A DNA stretch of 64,000 nt from Bacillus sp. P14.5 (GTDB lineage Bacteria; Bacillota; Bacilli; Bacillales; Bacillaceae_B): positions 1-64,000 of the forward strand of contig NZ_NIJF01000045.1 in the NCBI RefSeq assembly GCF_003316765.1. Direction: 5' to 3'. The notes under the pieces are model-generated. The model did no database searches. It was given only the letters and a program-made list of their open reading frames with translations, and was not told the origin of the DNA. This document shows, in pieces, positions 1 through 7,149 of this stretch. Numbering within the stretch: position 1 is the stretch's first letter; each line of letters starts with the position of its first letter. The position numbers were made by a program, and so were the translations under genes.

Positions 1-390
1 CGTACTTAGTTACATCATGAAAACTTCATTCCTAATCGTACAATTGAGTACAACGATAACCGCATAAGTAAGTTCATTGCCCAATATGGAAAATGTGCCG
101 TTACAGGTAGTGAACTAGGCAAACATGATTGGCACTGTCATCATAAAGTCCCGTATCATCTCTCCAGAGATGACACGTACTCAAATTTGATTGTGCTGCA
201 TGAAATCGTCCACCGCCTGGTTCATTTAAAGGATATTGAAAAGATGAAAGATTTAATGAAAACTCTAGAGTTAAATAAAAAACAAATCCAAAAGGTAAAT
301 GAACTCCGAAAACATTGCGGAAACGACTCAATCATAAATTGGAATCAAAGTGCTTCTATTAATTACATAGAAATGAATGAATTGGATTAG
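1..390 (+). pseudogene. Group II intron reverse transcriptase/maturase, C-terminal fragment with HNH domain
   Basis: The open frame encodes the C-terminal HNH endonuclease domain typical of LtrA-like intron-encoded proteins: a CAVTG zinc-ligand motif, then WHCHHK, then a histidine pair in LHEIVHRLVHL. This part cuts the second DNA strand during retrohoming. Protein similarity is in frame from about position 10 onward, but an in-frame TAG stands at 7-9. The protein is therefore either interrupted or frameshifted just before the window. The gene sits inside the intron, immediately before domain V. Whether the intron is active cannot be judged from this fragment. Confidence 0.75.
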
Positions 391-472
391 TTGGGGCGCC
401 GTATGCGGTGAAAGCCGCACGTACGGTGCTAGCAGGGGGAAAAGGGAGCGATAACTTCAAACCCTTACCTAT
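1..472 (+). mobile_element. 3' end of a group II intron (domains V and VI)
   Basis: Positions 396-429 form a textbook group II intron domain V: an 8-bp outer stem (GCGCCGTA with TACGGTGC, one G-U pair), then an inner stem closed by a GAAA-type loop. Domain VI follows at about 434-472, with a stem of AAGGG and CCCTT, an unpaired A near 467 that would be the branch point, and an AT end at 471-472 that fits the usual 3' splice site. The intron ORF ends just upstream at 390, as expected. Only the 3' part lies in the window, so the size and 5' boundary are unknown. Confidence 0.85.
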
Positions 473-487
473 CTGTCATGAATAAAC

Positions 488-516
488 CGAAACTATGATG
501 AATGAGTATTCGTCTA
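488..516 (+). promoter_or_regulatory. ECF sigma-type promoter
   Basis: CGAAAC at 488-493, a 17-bp spacer and CGTCTA at 511-516 match the -35/-10 pattern of Bacillus ECF sigma factors. The spacer is nearly the same as in the site at 2750 (both contain GATGAATG). It lies about 65 bp before the TTG start of the membrane protein gene at 582. Confidence 0.6.
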
Positions 517-581
517 ATTTTAAGTGTTAATCAATAAGGACAACTGAATAAAAAAATTCTATAAGAGGGGGGGGGAGAAAA

Positions 582-869
582 TTGAAAAAGTTCTCTTGGT
601 TAAGCTACTGGTCTTTAATTTTTAGCGTTTTACCAATACCATTTTTCTTTGCAATGCTTTATGAACTAATAAGGATAAACGGCTATTTCGGTTTTTCTCT
701 TATCGCCTTGTCCATTATTTTATCTTTGGTTTTTGGGATTATGGCTTTCATTAAAAGCACAGAAAAAAATATACTTGCTGGAGTAGCCATTTATATCGCA
801 CTATTTAGTGCGGGAGTAGTGGTCATAATTTTATTGCTTGGACAAATGGGTAACCAACCAAATGCCTAA
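582..869 (+). CDS. Small membrane protein, three predicted TM segments
   Basis: A 95-residue hydrophobic protein with three likely membrane segments (about residues 8-30, 37-57 and 64-85) and a short polar C-terminus. I do not recognise the family. The start is TTG at 582, preceded by a purine-rich ribosome binding site that contains a run of nine G (567-575). Such a run is prone to slippage and could vary translation efficiency. An ECF-type promoter lies at 488. The gene stands alone between the group II intron and the IS110 element. Confidence 0.65.
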   Translation: MKKFSWLSYWSLIFSVLPIPFFFAMLYELIRINGYFGFSLIALSIILSLVFGIMAFIKSTEKNILAGVAIYIALFSAGVVVIILLLGQMGNQPNA

Positions 870-1031
870 TCGTCTTCTAAATACAAGTCACCCTTTGTTC
901 AAGTAAAGGGCAGCATTCCTGTTATGAAGAAAAATGGGGTTTGAACAAGAAAAGATCCTCTTGGTATGATATGAGTGTCCTGTGCTGGCCAGCAAAAAGG
1001 ACAAAATCATATCTACCAGGAGGCCTTCAAC

Positions 1032-2318
1032 ATGAATTATAACCAAAATGAAAAGATTGCTCAAATTACTTCTCAAACACTAATTATAGGTGTAGACATT
1101 GCGAAATTCAAGCATGTCGCGCGTGCTCAGAACTTCAGGGGGATGGAGTTTGGAACTCCGTGTCACTTTGAAAACTCACACGCTCACTTCGATCTGTTCT
1201 TAAGCTGGATCAAGCAGCTGATGGATCAAAATAAGATGGACAAGTTAATTATAGGCATGGAACCAACAGGCCATTACTGGTTAAACTTAGCCCACTTCCT
1301 TAAGGAGAAAGAGATTAAGTTTGTGGTGGTGAATCCCATGCATGTAAAGAAATCCAAAGAGTTGGATGACAATTCACCAACTAAAAATGATGTTAAAGAT
1401 GCCAAAGTGATTGCCCAGTTAGTCAAAGATGGAAGATACGCTGAACCGCAAATTCCGCAAGGAGTTTATGCAGAACTTCGTGTGGCACGAAAAATACGCG
1501 ACCTTTTGTCTGTTGATCTTCAGATGCTTCAAGGGCAAGTTCACAACTGGCTAGACCGCTATTTCCCCGAATTCCTAACCGTCTTTAAGGATTGGGAAGG
1601 GAAAGCAGCACTACAACTATTAAAGCTGAATGTATTACCACATGAGTTGGAACTTTTATCGGATCAGGACATTCTGACTCACCTTAGAAAGACTGTAAAA
1701 CGTGCGGTTGGACTCCGTAAAATTCAAGAGCTTAAACGAGCTGTCAAAGACTCAATTGGCATAAGGGAAGGCTCAAAGATGGCTAAATTAGAGCTTCGCA
1801 CTTTACTGGAAAAGTATGAATTGGTAATCGAAAGGTTCGAAGAATTAGATTCAGATATAGAAGAACTTCTTGAACAAATCCCTGGAGTTCCACAAATGTT
1901 AGCGATCACGGGAATCGGTAAGGAAACAGTGGCTGGGTTCTATGCGGAAGTAGGAGACCTAAGAAACTATTCTCACCCTCGCCAGATCATCAAATTGGCG
2001 GGACTTAGCTTGAAGGAGAATACTTCCGGAAAGCATAAGGGACTAACGAAAATCACGAAACGAGGCAGGAAAGCACTCAGGGCTCTCCTCTTCCGAGTAG
2101 CTATGCCGTTAGTCGCCAAGAATGCCGCCTTTAAATCGTTACATCAGTATTTTACTACTCGACAGAGTAACCCATTGAAAAAGATGCAGTCCATGATTGC
2201 CATATTTAACAAGCTAATTAGAATCTTATTTACGATTGGCACAAAGCAATGTGAATTTAGTGAAGAAAGAATGTTGAAAGACATTCCCCATCTGGCTTCA
2301 TTGCAGGCAGCAGCTTAA
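1032..2318 (+). CDS. IS110-family transposase (DEDD recombinase)
   Basis: A 428-residue transposase. The N-terminal RuvC-like domain carries the four acidic residues D22 (GVDIAK), E77 (GMEPTGHYW), D120 and D123 (TKNDVKDA). The C-terminal transposase_20 domain contains IPGVPQMLAITGIG, with helix-hairpin-helix features, and the ENTSG serine motif near residue 340, the expected nucleophile. Both domains are intact, so the protein is probably active. ATG at 1032 is preceded by AGGAGG at 1018-1023; the frame is open further upstream, but no better start is seen. IS110 enzymes excise and insert DNA under guidance of a bridge RNA transcribed from an end of the element. Confidence 0.93.
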   Translation: MNYNQNEKIAQITSQTLIIGVDIAKFKHVARAQNFRGMEFGTPCHFENSHAHFDLFLSWIKQLMDQNKMDKLIIGMEPTGHYWLNLAHFLKEKEIKFVVVNPMHVKKSKELDDNSPTKNDVKDAKVIAQLVKDGRYAEPQIPQGVYAELRVARKIRDLLSVDLQMLQGQVHNWLDRYFPEFLTVFKDWEGKAALQLLKLNVLPHELELLSDQDILTHLRKTVKRAVGLRKIQELKRAVKDSIGIREGSKMAKLELRTLLEKYELVIERFEELDSDIEELLEQIPGVPQMLAITGIGKETVAGFYAEVGDLRNYSHPRQIIKLAGLSLKENTSGKHKGLTKITKRGRKALRALLFRVAMPLVAKNAAFKSLHQYFTTRQSNPLKKMQSMIAIFNKLIRILFTIGTKQCEFSEERMLKDIPHLASLQAAA

Positions 2319-2383
2319 TGTTTCACAGTTGTTTATTAGTATTTTTCTAATGATTATAGTCATAGACATTTGAAGCACGGATT

Positions 2384-2520
2384 AGTCAGTAAAACCATTA
2401 ATGTGCGGGCATAGACCCTGTAGGGCAGCATGACTGACATCCACCTCATGGAAAGGTTGGACGAAGGAATTTTAGAGCATAGACTCTGTGAGAATTGGGA
2501 GGGTTAACCTCCATGAGAAA
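2384..2520 (+). ncRNA. Candidate bridge RNA of the IS110 element
   Basis: The 3' non-coding end folds into two consecutive domains. The first is closed by GTCAGT (2385-2390) with ACTGAC (2433-2438); the second by CTCATGG (2445-2451) with CCATGAG (2511-2517). Each holds the same core: GGG-CATAGA-CCC-TGTA-GGG at 2407-2425 and GAG-CATAGA-CTC-TGT-GAG at 2475-2492. The paired triplets change together between the two copies, which supports a conserved fold. Two loops of similar design are what a bridge RNA needs for target and donor DNA. This is inferred from folding by eye; no transcript is shown. Confidence 0.35.
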
Positions 2521-2749
2521 TGTGGAGATCCACCAGTGCGACCATACTTTTACTAGTTATCCACTTTTTGGATTGAAGTGGCTAGGTAGACTAGCTTTCT
2601 TTTTCTCTTTATGCCCAAAATTACCCTTACTTTCAACATCTATCCATACTTCAGCTGTCTTAGCTATTTAAATTTCTTAGGAATATTGAGAATAAGCGAG
2701 AAAACAAGAGTTATCTCTTTCTTTATAGAGGGAGGTTAATTGAATAATT

Positions 2750-2778
2750 CGAAACTTTGATGAATGGGTTTCCGTCTA
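2750..2778 (+). promoter_or_regulatory. ECF sigma-type promoter
   Basis: CGAAAC at 2750-2755, a 17-bp spacer and CGTCTA at 2773-2778. It lies 64 bp before the ATG of the S26-like gene at 2843, and its spacer closely resembles that of the site at 488. Confidence 0.65.
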
Positions 2779-2842
2779 ATTACCAAAGTATCAAGAGAAA
2801 TACAGTTCGCTGAATAGCACAAGATTAAGAGGAGGTTGATTT

Positions 2843-3490
2843 ATGAAAAGGTTATTCGTAAGTTTACTTTGTTTTCTGCCTCTAGTGGGCAGCCAACAAA
2901 ACGATTCTGTTAGTGGAACAATCACGGATGAAAACACAAAGGCAAAAATTGAACAAATAACAGACACTTCGTCTCATACAGTAGTTGAGTATCTTTCGGA
3001 CGGAATGAGCAGAGGTAATCACGAATATGAAGGAAATATCGTTGTAGATGAAGATTATTACAAAGATAACTCCATTGAAAGAGGAGATGTGATTTATTTT
3101 GAAACCCCTGACATAGACAAAGAAAAGTATCCGCAATTGAATCCTAATAAAATGAATATTTCTAGAGTGATTGCTTTACCTGGAGAAACCGTTGAGATAA
3201 AAGATGGTAATGTAATTGTAAACAACAAAAACCTGGACGCTTTCTATGGTTCTTCTCTAAGTTTAGGAATGGCACAAGATGAATATTTGTCTTATTTGGA
3301 CGAACAAAATGCAACGTATGATGAAGAGAGTGTCCGCGAATATTTCTCTAGGGATATTAGGAAAGTTGAGCTCTCTAATAATGAAGTGTTTGTCTTGGGA
3401 GATAACGGTTATAGAAGCATTGATAGTTCAATCTTCGGACCACTCCCCATCAATAATTTAAAAGGTAATATCCTGGGAATAACCCCATAG
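2843..3490 (+). CDS. S26 (signal peptidase I-like) family protein, probably not catalytic
   Basis: A 215-residue exported protein with the S26 fold signatures RVIALPGETVEIKDG and VFVLGDN followed by IDSSIFGPLP. The position of the catalytic serine (SMxPT in true signal peptidases) reads SDGMSRG, and the lysine before RVIALPG is replaced by serine (ISRVIALPG), so peptidase activity is unlikely. The N-terminus looks like a lipoprotein signal, but the residue after LPLVG is Ser, not Cys. It has a good ribosome binding site (AGAGGAGG) and an ECF-type promoter at 2750. A sensor or envelope-stress role is possible but unproven. Confidence 0.7.
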   Translation: MKRLFVSLLCFLPLVGSQQNDSVSGTITDENTKAKIEQITDTSSHTVVEYLSDGMSRGNHEYEGNIVVDEDYYKDNSIERGDVIYFETPDIDKEKYPQLNPNKMNISRVIALPGETVEIKDGNVIVNNKNLDAFYGSSLSLGMAQDEYLSYLDEQNATYDEESVREYFSRDIRKVELSNNEVFVLGDNGYRSIDSSIFGPLPINNLKGNILGITP

Positions 3491-3551
3491 TTAACCAGAT
3501 TACGATTGTATAGAGCGACATATCTTATGTGGATGAAGGGTGAATTTTTGT

Positions 3552-4088
3552 ATGAGTAGTATCGGAAGTGAATACCTAGGTGTTGTTATAAAACAGCTAG
3601 AAGCATTAAAAAGCAGGGCTGAAGAAGCATTCACTCAACTATCTGACGAAGAATTACATTGGAAGCCAAGCAGTGAATCAAATAATGTGGCTATTCTGAT
3701 TCAACATCTTAGTGGGGATATGAATTCAAGGTGGTCGGGATTTTTAACTACTGACGGTGAAAAAAACACTCGTGACAGAGATAAAGAGTTCGTTGACCTC
3801 TGTTCGACAAGAGAATCCCTTATGGAGCAGTGGAATGGTGGATGGAAGTTACTTTTGGAGACAATAAAAAAATTGAAAGAGGATGACTTACAGCGAATTG
3901 TTATACTAAGAAATAACCCAATAAGTGTCCTCGGTGCTATTCAGATAGAAATTGTTCACATAAGCAATCACATCGGTCAAATACTTTATATTGGGAAACA
4001 GATAAAAGACTCAGACTGGATTATCCTTAGCATACCTAAAAATGGTTCTAAGGAGTTTAATAATAAAGTCTCTGCTAAAGATAGATAA
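3552..4088 (+). CDS. DinB-like / DUF1572 family protein
   Basis: A 178-residue protein of the DinB-like four-helix metalloprotein superfamily (DUF1572 type). Visible marks are ELHWKPSSESNN, the first metal-ligand region IQHLSGDMNSRW, and the HISNHIGQILYIGK helix near the C-terminus with the HxxxH pair. Members bind a metal ion; some use bacillithiol or another thiol cofactor, but the substrate here is unknown. I chose ATG 3552, with GAAGGG upstream, over the in-frame GTG at 3540. The gene follows the S26-like gene by about 60 bp. Confidence 0.8.
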   Translation: MSSIGSEYLGVVIKQLEALKSRAEEAFTQLSDEELHWKPSSESNNVAILIQHLSGDMNSRWSGFLTTDGEKNTRDRDKEFVDLCSTRESLMEQWNGGWKLLLETIKKLKEDDLQRIVILRNNPISVLGAIQIEIVHISNHIGQILYIGKQIKDSDWIILSIPKNGSKEFNNKVSAKDR

Positions 4089-4139
4089 AAAGACCATCTT
4101 ATGTTTTCGGTTTTGTTTTCAAAGGTCTGAAATTATTTA

Positions 4140-4306
4140 TTGGAATTTAGTTTAAGTTTAATATATATAACCGGTTGGTTTATATTCACAGTAGGAATAA
4201 TTGGCTTTATAGCTTCTCTGTTAGCGAAGGGAATATACATCTGCCATTCTTAGCAATAATAATTGGTTTCTTTTGTATATGGTTATCCAAAATCTTGAGC
4301 AGATAG
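4140..4306 (+). pseudogene. Frameshifted small membrane protein
   Basis: Two overlapping frames together encode a hydrophobic protein of about 55 residues. The first runs from TTG 4140 to TAG 4251 and holds one TM segment (ITGWFIFTVGIIGFIASLLA). The second continues it from about 4230 to TAG 4304 (LAIIIGFFCIWLSK). One missing base near GCGAAGGGAATA (4224-4235) would join them. No family is recognised. It is followed directly by a terminator, which supports a former or mis-sequenced gene. Confidence 0.4.
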
Positions 4307-4322
4307 TTATTCAATAAAGGTG

Positions 4323-4354
4323 GCGTTAATCCAAGAAGGATTAACGCTTCTTTT
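4323..4354 (+). terminator. Rho-independent terminator
   Basis: GCGTTAATCC (4323-4332) and GGATTAACGC (4338-4347) form a perfect 10-bp stem, followed by TTCTTTT. Confidence 0.8.
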
Positions 4355-4466
4355 GCTGAAGTTATTGGATGAAAGGGGCATTTTCTGGAGAAGTATTGGA
4401 TAGAAATAAAGGATCTTTTACAATCTTTAATGAACCTAAAAGGAAAGGGAAAAGGGGGAAATTAAA

Positions 4467-5069
4467 TTGGGTTCGAGGATCATGCACCTGGTTATAGCAA
4501 ATAGAATAGCAGATGAACTGTCACTCAAAGATAAAACATCATTTCTTTTAGGGGGCATTGCAGCTGATGCAGTTTCACCTAAAGACTTATCACATTTTTA
4601 CAAAGGGAATGTTAAAGACTATTCCCGATATATTGATTACAGGGAATTCATACATAAATATAGCTTTAATAAAGATTCCCACTTTATAAAGGGATACTAT
4701 ACTCACTTAATCGCTGATGACATTTGGTTGAAAGGCTTTTATCTGCCTTGGTTAAAGAACCGAATGGAGGCAGATGAGGATATATTCAATCGATACCATA
4801 ATGATTTTCGATTATTCAATGGGAAACTATTAGATTACTATGGATTCACACAAGAATTAAGTGAAACAATTAGTAAAAGTGGGACAATCATTGACACGGA
4901 AGAGGTAAATTCTAACGATGTAAAAGAATTTATCCCTTATGTCATAGGGGATATGGATTATGGCAGCGACGAACTTGAACAGCCACTAAGAGTGTTCACA
5001 ATGGAACAAATTATTGGGTATATAGAGACTTCCGTAGATAAGGGCTTAATAGGCATTAAATCTTTATAA
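4467..5069 (+). CDS. Zinc-dependent phospholipase C-like protein
   Basis: A 200-residue protein resembling the zinc-dependent phospholipase C / S1-P1 nuclease superfamily as found in short Bacillus homologues. The N-terminal MHLVIAN histidine, the GGIAADAVSP segment, SHF and the central THLIADDIW motif offer the His/Asp metal ligands. There is no signal peptide, so it should be cytoplasmic, unlike secreted Bacillus phospholipase C. TTG at 4467 has AGGGGG seven bases upstream; the ATG at 4482 is the alternative. The gene is isolated. The substrate is unknown. Confidence 0.7.
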   Translation: MGSRIMHLVIANRIADELSLKDKTSFLLGGIAADAVSPKDLSHFYKGNVKDYSRYIDYREFIHKYSFNKDSHFIKGYYTHLIADDIWLKGFYLPWLKNRMEADEDIFNRYHNDFRLFNGKLLDYYGFTQELSETISKSGTIIDTEEVNSNDVKEFIPYVIGDMDYGSDELEQPLRVFTMEQIIGYIETSVDKGLIGIKSL

Positions 5070-5211
5070 ATAGTTAATGTGATGGTGTTGAACTGTCCCA
5101 GCTTAGGTTTATTTCATTAAGGGGTGCCATAGCTAAAGATTAGCCAAAACTGATCCCAGGCTACTGCTTCTTCAATTATTGGAGCAGTTTAATGGAATTA
5201 GTGTAAAAGAT

Positions 5212-5240
5212 TGAAACTCTATCCATTTGCTAATCGTCAT
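5212..5240 (+). promoter_or_regulatory. ECF sigma-type promoter
   Basis: TGAAAC at 5212-5217, a 17-bp spacer and CGTCAT at 5235-5240, about 60 bp before the GTG start at 5300 of a run of small membrane protein genes. Confidence 0.6.
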
Positions 5241-5299
5241 ATACCCAAATAAAAATGCCATAATGGGAGCAAGTATTAAAGTTGAGGAGGCAATTGATT

Positions 5300-5473
5300 G
5301 TGGATATAGTGTTTGGGGTTTTAATTGCTGTTTTGTTGTTATTTTTCTCTTCTTTGGAACTTTGGTATGCACCGGATAATAGTTCGTTATTTAAGGGTTT
5401 TAGAACAAAACTAATGATAATTCTTCCTCTATTTTTATTATCGTTTGCAATTTATTATTTCTTTTTGTCGTGA
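5300..5473 (+). CDS. Small membrane protein, two TM segments
   Basis: A 57-residue protein with two hydrophobic helices (about residues 3-20 and 38-56) joined by a loop containing WYAPDNSS and a basic patch. GTG at 5300 is placed nine bases after GAGGAGG (5284-5290); the upstream TTG codons are too close to, or upstream of, that site. It is the first of four tiny membrane protein genes on the same strand, behind an ECF-type promoter at 5212. The family is not recognised. Confidence 0.6.
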   Translation: MDIVFGVLIAVLLLFFSSLELWYAPDNSSLFKGFRTKLMIILPLFLLSFAIYYFFLS

Positions 5474-5595
5474 TGGTTTTATAACTGTATTCCATATACG
5501 GAGGCGTTGGCTGAACAAGCTGTCGCCCTTTGAGTCTATGTAGGTTAGAAGATTGAAAGGAAAATAATTCACGCACAAAAAAGGGGGTATAGAAG

Positions 5596-5826
5596 CTGGA
5601 CTTATTAATCTGGATAACTATTGTTTTCATAATAGTCGGATTTGCTTTTCTTACTTTTATGAAAAAAGGGATGGAAAGGAAACTTGCTTTTATAACAGCA
5701 AATACGGAAAACGAGGAAAATTCAACAGAAACTAAATCCATAATTTGGTGGATAGTGAGTGCCGCAGCTTGGGGAATAGTGAGTATGTTTCTTATTGTTT
5801 GGTGTTTTCATAATCACTTTGGATAA
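5596..5826 (+). CDS. Small membrane protein with a probable CTG start
   Basis: The frame encodes 76 residues with two TM helices (about 2-19 and 52-70) and a charged linker rich in Glu, Asn and Thr. An in-frame TAG at 5590 excludes any start further upstream. The only start with a ribosome binding site is CTG at 5596: GGGGG (5583-5587) lies exactly eight bases before it. The first ATG (5659) would remove the first helix. CTG initiation is rare but known. The gene was easy to miss because it lacks ATG, GTG and TTG starts. It sits in the small membrane protein cluster. Confidence 0.5.
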   Translation: MDLLIWITIVFIIVGFAFLTFMKKGMERKLAFITANTENEENSTETKSIIWWIVSAAAWGIVSMFLIVWCFHNHFG

Positions 5827-5874
5827 CTGTTAAAGGAACAGGTGCATATGCTTTCTAGAAAGGAGTAGAGTGAC

Positions 5875-6051
5875 TTGCAAAAAATAAGATATTCCAAAGA
5901 CCTAATGGGTGTTCGAATTGTGGCTACAGTGGTTGTAATCTTGGCTTTGATATTACCATACTTTGGTTTTATTTCATATAGAATAACGCCGTTTTTAATC
6001 CTTGCAACGATTGTTGTTTTTTACATAATCGAAGGTCAACTTGGTAATTAA
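5875..6051 (+). CDS. Small membrane protein, two TM segments
   Basis: A 58-residue protein: a basic N-terminus (QKIRYSKDLMG), then two hydrophobic helices (about residues 13-30 and 37-51) and a short polar tail. TTG at 5875 has AAAGGAGT (5860-5865) at normal spacing. It follows the CTG-start gene by 48 bp, with the same strand and the same two-helix design, so a common transcript is likely. The function is unknown. Confidence 0.6.
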   Translation: MQKIRYSKDLMGVRIVATVVVILALILPYFGFISYRITPFLILATIVVFYIIEGQLGN

Positions 6052-6316
6052 AGGTGATTAGAAATAATCTTACTTTTTTTGAAAAAACGGATACACCAAA
6101 TAAATTCTGAAATTTAGTAGAGCTATGATAATTCTTCTAGAGTAATCCAAGTTATTGAGGTGATAGAGTATTTTCCATTACTTAGTCCAAAGCAGCAAAT
6201 TTTTAAATAACAGTAGTCAAAGGGATTAAATTACCTTGTTTGCAGTTATTTGTTCTGCTGCTGAAGTGGCCATTTGCTTTAATCACTGACAAAATAATCC
6301 ATAGAGGGGGGATTCC

Positions 6317-6577
6317 GTGAAGGGTGTAAAAAAGCCGATAAAAGAAAACAGAAAAACTGACTCAATATTGATGGCATTGGTAGTGGTTTTACTTGTAAAG
6401 AATGCAATTGACCTCTTTTTCTTTGACCTGCTGCCAACTGCTGCAGATAATCTCTTTTGGTTTTTAATTTCTACAGTTTTGATAGTTACCTTTTTTATCA
6501 AGAAAAATTACATATATCTTGCCATAATGCTGGTACTATTAATAGCAGGTTTCGTGAATCTTAGTCTGGAAATATAA
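6317..6577 (+). CDS. Small membrane protein, three TM segments
   Basis: An 86-residue protein with a basic N-terminus and three hydrophobic stretches (about residues 17-35, 43-60 and 64-82). The GTG start at 6317 has a strong GGGGGG ribosome binding site. It is the fourth small membrane protein in the 5.3-6.6 kb cluster. No family is recognised. The 265 bp upstream (6052-6316) are AT-rich; I see no gene or clear promoter there. Confidence 0.65.
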   Translation: MKGVKKPIKENRKTDSILMALVVVLLVKNAIDLFFFDLLPTAADNLFWFLISTVLIVTFFIKKNYIYLAIMLVLLIAGFVNLSLEI

Positions 6578-6660
6578 AGAGTACGTATTAGGGGGTATCA
6601 GGCAGAGTCTATATCCTATTTGCAGACGTTTAGTCCAATCTCACTTATAGAGGTAATGCT

Positions 6661-7068
6661 ATGATCACTATAAAAAAGATTAAAATCATCCTATTTCTGA
6701 TACTTGGCTTCCTGTCGCTCGCGATCGGGGTCCTGGGAACGGTGCTGCCTGTATTGCCCGGCGGTCCGTTTTATTTGTTTGCAGCTTTCTGCTTTGCCAG
6801 AAGCTCCAAGCGGTTTGACGATTGGTTCAGGAACACTTCTATATATAAAAAATATGTTTTAGCTTTTCTGCAGAAAAAAGGGTTGACTCGTAGAGAGAAA
6901 ATAAGAATAAATGTCATTGCGGATTTCTTCGTGATTCTTTCTATCTTGTATATAGATATCCTGATAGTCCAAATACTGTTATTAGCTCTTGCCCTGTATA
7001 AACATTATTACTTTATCAAAAAGATCGAGACAACAGCGCCAAGCATTAAAAAGTACCACTCATTATAG
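6661..7068 (+). CDS. DUF454 (YbaN-like) membrane protein
   Basis: A 135-residue inner membrane protein of the DUF454/YbaN family. It is recognised by the N-terminal helix followed by GVLGTVLPVLPGGPFYLFAAFCFARSS, then RFDDWF and the middle motif LTRREKIR. Three to four TM segments are visible. The molecular function of the family is unknown. ATG at 6661 follows AGAGGTAATGCT. It ends just before, and converges with, the pbuE-like gene on the other strand. Confidence 0.88.
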   Translation: MITIKKIKIILFLILGFLSLAIGVLGTVLPVLPGGPFYLFAAFCFARSSKRFDDWFRNTSIYKKYVLAFLQKKGLTRREKIRINVIADFFVILSILYIDILIVQILLLALALYKHYYFIKKIETTAPSIKKYHSL

Positions 7069-7149
7069 TTGTAATGAAGTTGTACCAACCTTTGAATATA
7101 GGATTATAGGAATGATAATGGCTTGATATTATTATAAATTGGCTTCCTG

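Larger units (their letters stand above)
890..2560 (+). mobile_element. IS110-family insertion sequence (limits approximate)
   Basis: A single DEDD transposase gene (1032-2318) lies between two non-coding ends. The left end holds a strong hairpin (about 965-1018; arms begin GGTATGATATGA and end ATCATATCTACC) just before the ribosome binding site. The right end, about 240 bp, is rich in paired segments. IS110 elements normally lack terminal inverted repeats and target duplications, so the exact ends cannot be read from the sequence alone. A comparison with an empty site would fix them. Confidence 0.75.

Noticed and set aside
5172-5372. A 66-codon minus-strand frame with a hydrophobic segment
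   Set aside because: It covers an ECF-type promoter and the start of the gene at 5300 and has no ribosome binding site; a decayed gene end is possible but not provable.
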